Shown: piece by piece, positions 5,474-6,216 of the stretch
Layout of the letters: each line of letters opens with the position of its first letter
How positions within the stretch are numbered: the first letter of the stretch is position 1
Source of the DNA: Bacteroidota bacterium
GTDB taxonomy: Bacteria > Bacteroidota > Bacteroidia > Flavobacteriales > Schleiferiaceae
Length of the DNA: 6,216 nucleotides
Assembly (NCBI GenBank): GCA_005786915.1
Contig: SYCM01000095.1
Span: 1-6,216, forward strand
Direction of reading: 5' to 3'
Notes under the pieces: model-generated
The model's input: only the letters and a program-made list of their open reading frames with translations
What the model was told of the DNA's origin: nothing
The model's database searches: none
Made by a program: the position numbers and the translations under genes

Positions 5474-6216
5474 TTAGCGGCGACGACCTTGGGGTCGCGT
5501 GGGCCTGCGCGGACCTCCACCGCCCGCGGCGGCCTTGGCTACCATAGCAAACGAATCCGGAGTCGAAAGCACTGACGGGAACGGATGATCGCGTTCCGCC
5601 GGCACGTCGACGTTGATCAACTTGAGCACTGCCTGCCAGTTGCCGTACTCCTCGCGGTCGATGAACGAGTAGGCTACGCCTGAGGCTCCGGCGCGACCCG
5701 TGCGGCCAATGCGGTGCACGTAGGTTTCGGCCACGTCGGGAATATCCATATTGATCACGTGCGTGAGCTCATCGATGTCGATTCCGCGCGCGGCGATGTC
5801 GGTAGCGACCAGCACGCGGGTCTTGCCCTTCTTGAAGCTGGTGAGCGCCGCCTGGCGGGCATTTTGCGACTTGTTGCCGTGGATGGCGAGGGCGGGGATT
5901 CCGCGCCGTTCCAAATCCTTAGAAATGCGGTCGGCCCCGTGCTTGGTGCGAGCGAAAACCAATACCGATTTAATCTCTTGATTTGACTTGAGCACGTGGG
6001 CGAGCAGGTCTCGCTTCGTATTCGTGTCCACAAAAAATGCATGCTGCTCAATTTTCTCAGCGGTGCTCGAAACCGGTGCTACCGAAACCCGAACCGGGTC
6101 GACAAGCAAGTCGTCGCTGAGCTTAAGCACTTCAAACGGCATGGTGGCGCTGAAGAACATCGTCTGGCGCTCGCGCGGAAGCTTGGCAATCACCTTGCGC
6201 ACGTCGTTAATGAAAC
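5474..6216 (-). CDS. RhlE-type DEAD-box RNA helicase, C-terminal part (5' end beyond window)
   Basis: The frame is open to the right edge and reads FINDVRKVIAKLP just inside it, so the gene begins outside; the GTG at 6202 is an internal Val, not a start. Missing are the Q motif, Walker A and the DEAD box. Present, in order, are motif III (FSAT), motif IV (SVLVFARTKHGADRI), motif V (VLVATDIAARGIDI) with the following HVINMDIP, and motif VI (YVHRIGRTGRAG). The protein therefore carries an intact RecA-like helicase domain 2 that binds ATP and RNA. The short post-helicase part includes an ERDHPFP stretch and ends in a Gly/Arg/Pro tail (GGGGPRRPTRPQGRRR), typical of RNA-binding extensions in RhlE-like proteins. 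The family unwinds short RNA duplexes in the cytoplasm, in ribosome assembly, RNA decay and cold adaptation. Assignment to RhlE rather than another DEAD-box subgroup rests on the C-terminal pattern. It converges on the VPS10-like gene and shares its terminator. Confidence 0.93.
   Translation of the reverse strand, partial: FINDVRKVIAKLPRERQTMFFSATMPFEVLKLSDDLLVDPVRVSVAPVSSTAEKIEQHAFFVDTNTKRDLLAHVLKSNQEIKSVLVFARTKHGADRISKDLERRGIPALAIHGNKSQNARQAALTSFKKGKTRVLVATDIAARGIDIDELTHVINMDIPDVAETYVHRIGRTGRAGASGVAYSFIDREEYGNWQAVLKLINVDVPAERDHPFPSVLSTPDSFAMVAKAAAGGGGPRRPTRPQGRRR

Noticed and set aside
1..6216. Mobile elements, CRISPR arrays, tRNA or rRNA genes, toxin-antitoxin or defence systems
   Set aside because: I saw no terminal inverted repeats, transposase motifs, regularly spaced repeats, tRNA-like arms or nuclease motifs. 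All sizeable stretches are accounted for by the five genes.

Overview
The window looks like chromosomal DNA from a high-GC member of the Bacteroidota. Four things suggest this. No start codon has a recognisable Shine-Dalgarno sequence in front of it. Exported proteins have short signal peptides ending in A-Q or Q-A. The gene families (DUF6150 repeat protein, YfiT-like DinB protein, large VPS10/sortilin-like Asp-box protein, RhlE-type helicase) are common in that phylum. Hand counts give about 68% G+C in two 60-base samples of the large gene (2461-2520 and 3001-3060). No lineage below phylum can be named.

Layout. Positions 1-2274 hold four minus-strand genes packed end to end. In transcription order they are a small secreted DUF6150 repeat protein (2274-1942), a YfiT/DinB-type metal enzyme (1942-1445), a four-helix membrane protein of unknown function (1448-897), and an exported DUF3089 alpha/beta-hydrolase-like protein (916 to beyond the left edge). 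All three junctions overlap (TAATG, ATGA and an overlap of 8 or 20 bases), so this is very probably one transcript with translational coupling. A 49-base divergent spacer (2275-2323) separates it from a 1031-residue secreted Asp-box propeller protein on the plus strand (2324-5419). A strong hairpin at 5437-5470, with A/T tracts on both sides, probably terminates that gene and also the convergent minus-strand RhlE-type RNA helicase (5474 to beyond the right edge, N-terminus missing).

Functionally the window is mostly cell-envelope and housekeeping accessory genes. Three of the five products carry export signals, one is an integral membrane protein, and the DinB protein and helicase should be cytoplasmic. 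I see no mobile element, CRISPR array, tRNA or rRNA. The most unusual item is the small DUF6150 protein. It has six Y-x-S-Q-A repeats with near-symmetric spacing (13-13-16-13-13 residues), and from memory its family has been linked to a seven-crossing knotted fold. It is the first gene of the four-gene cluster.
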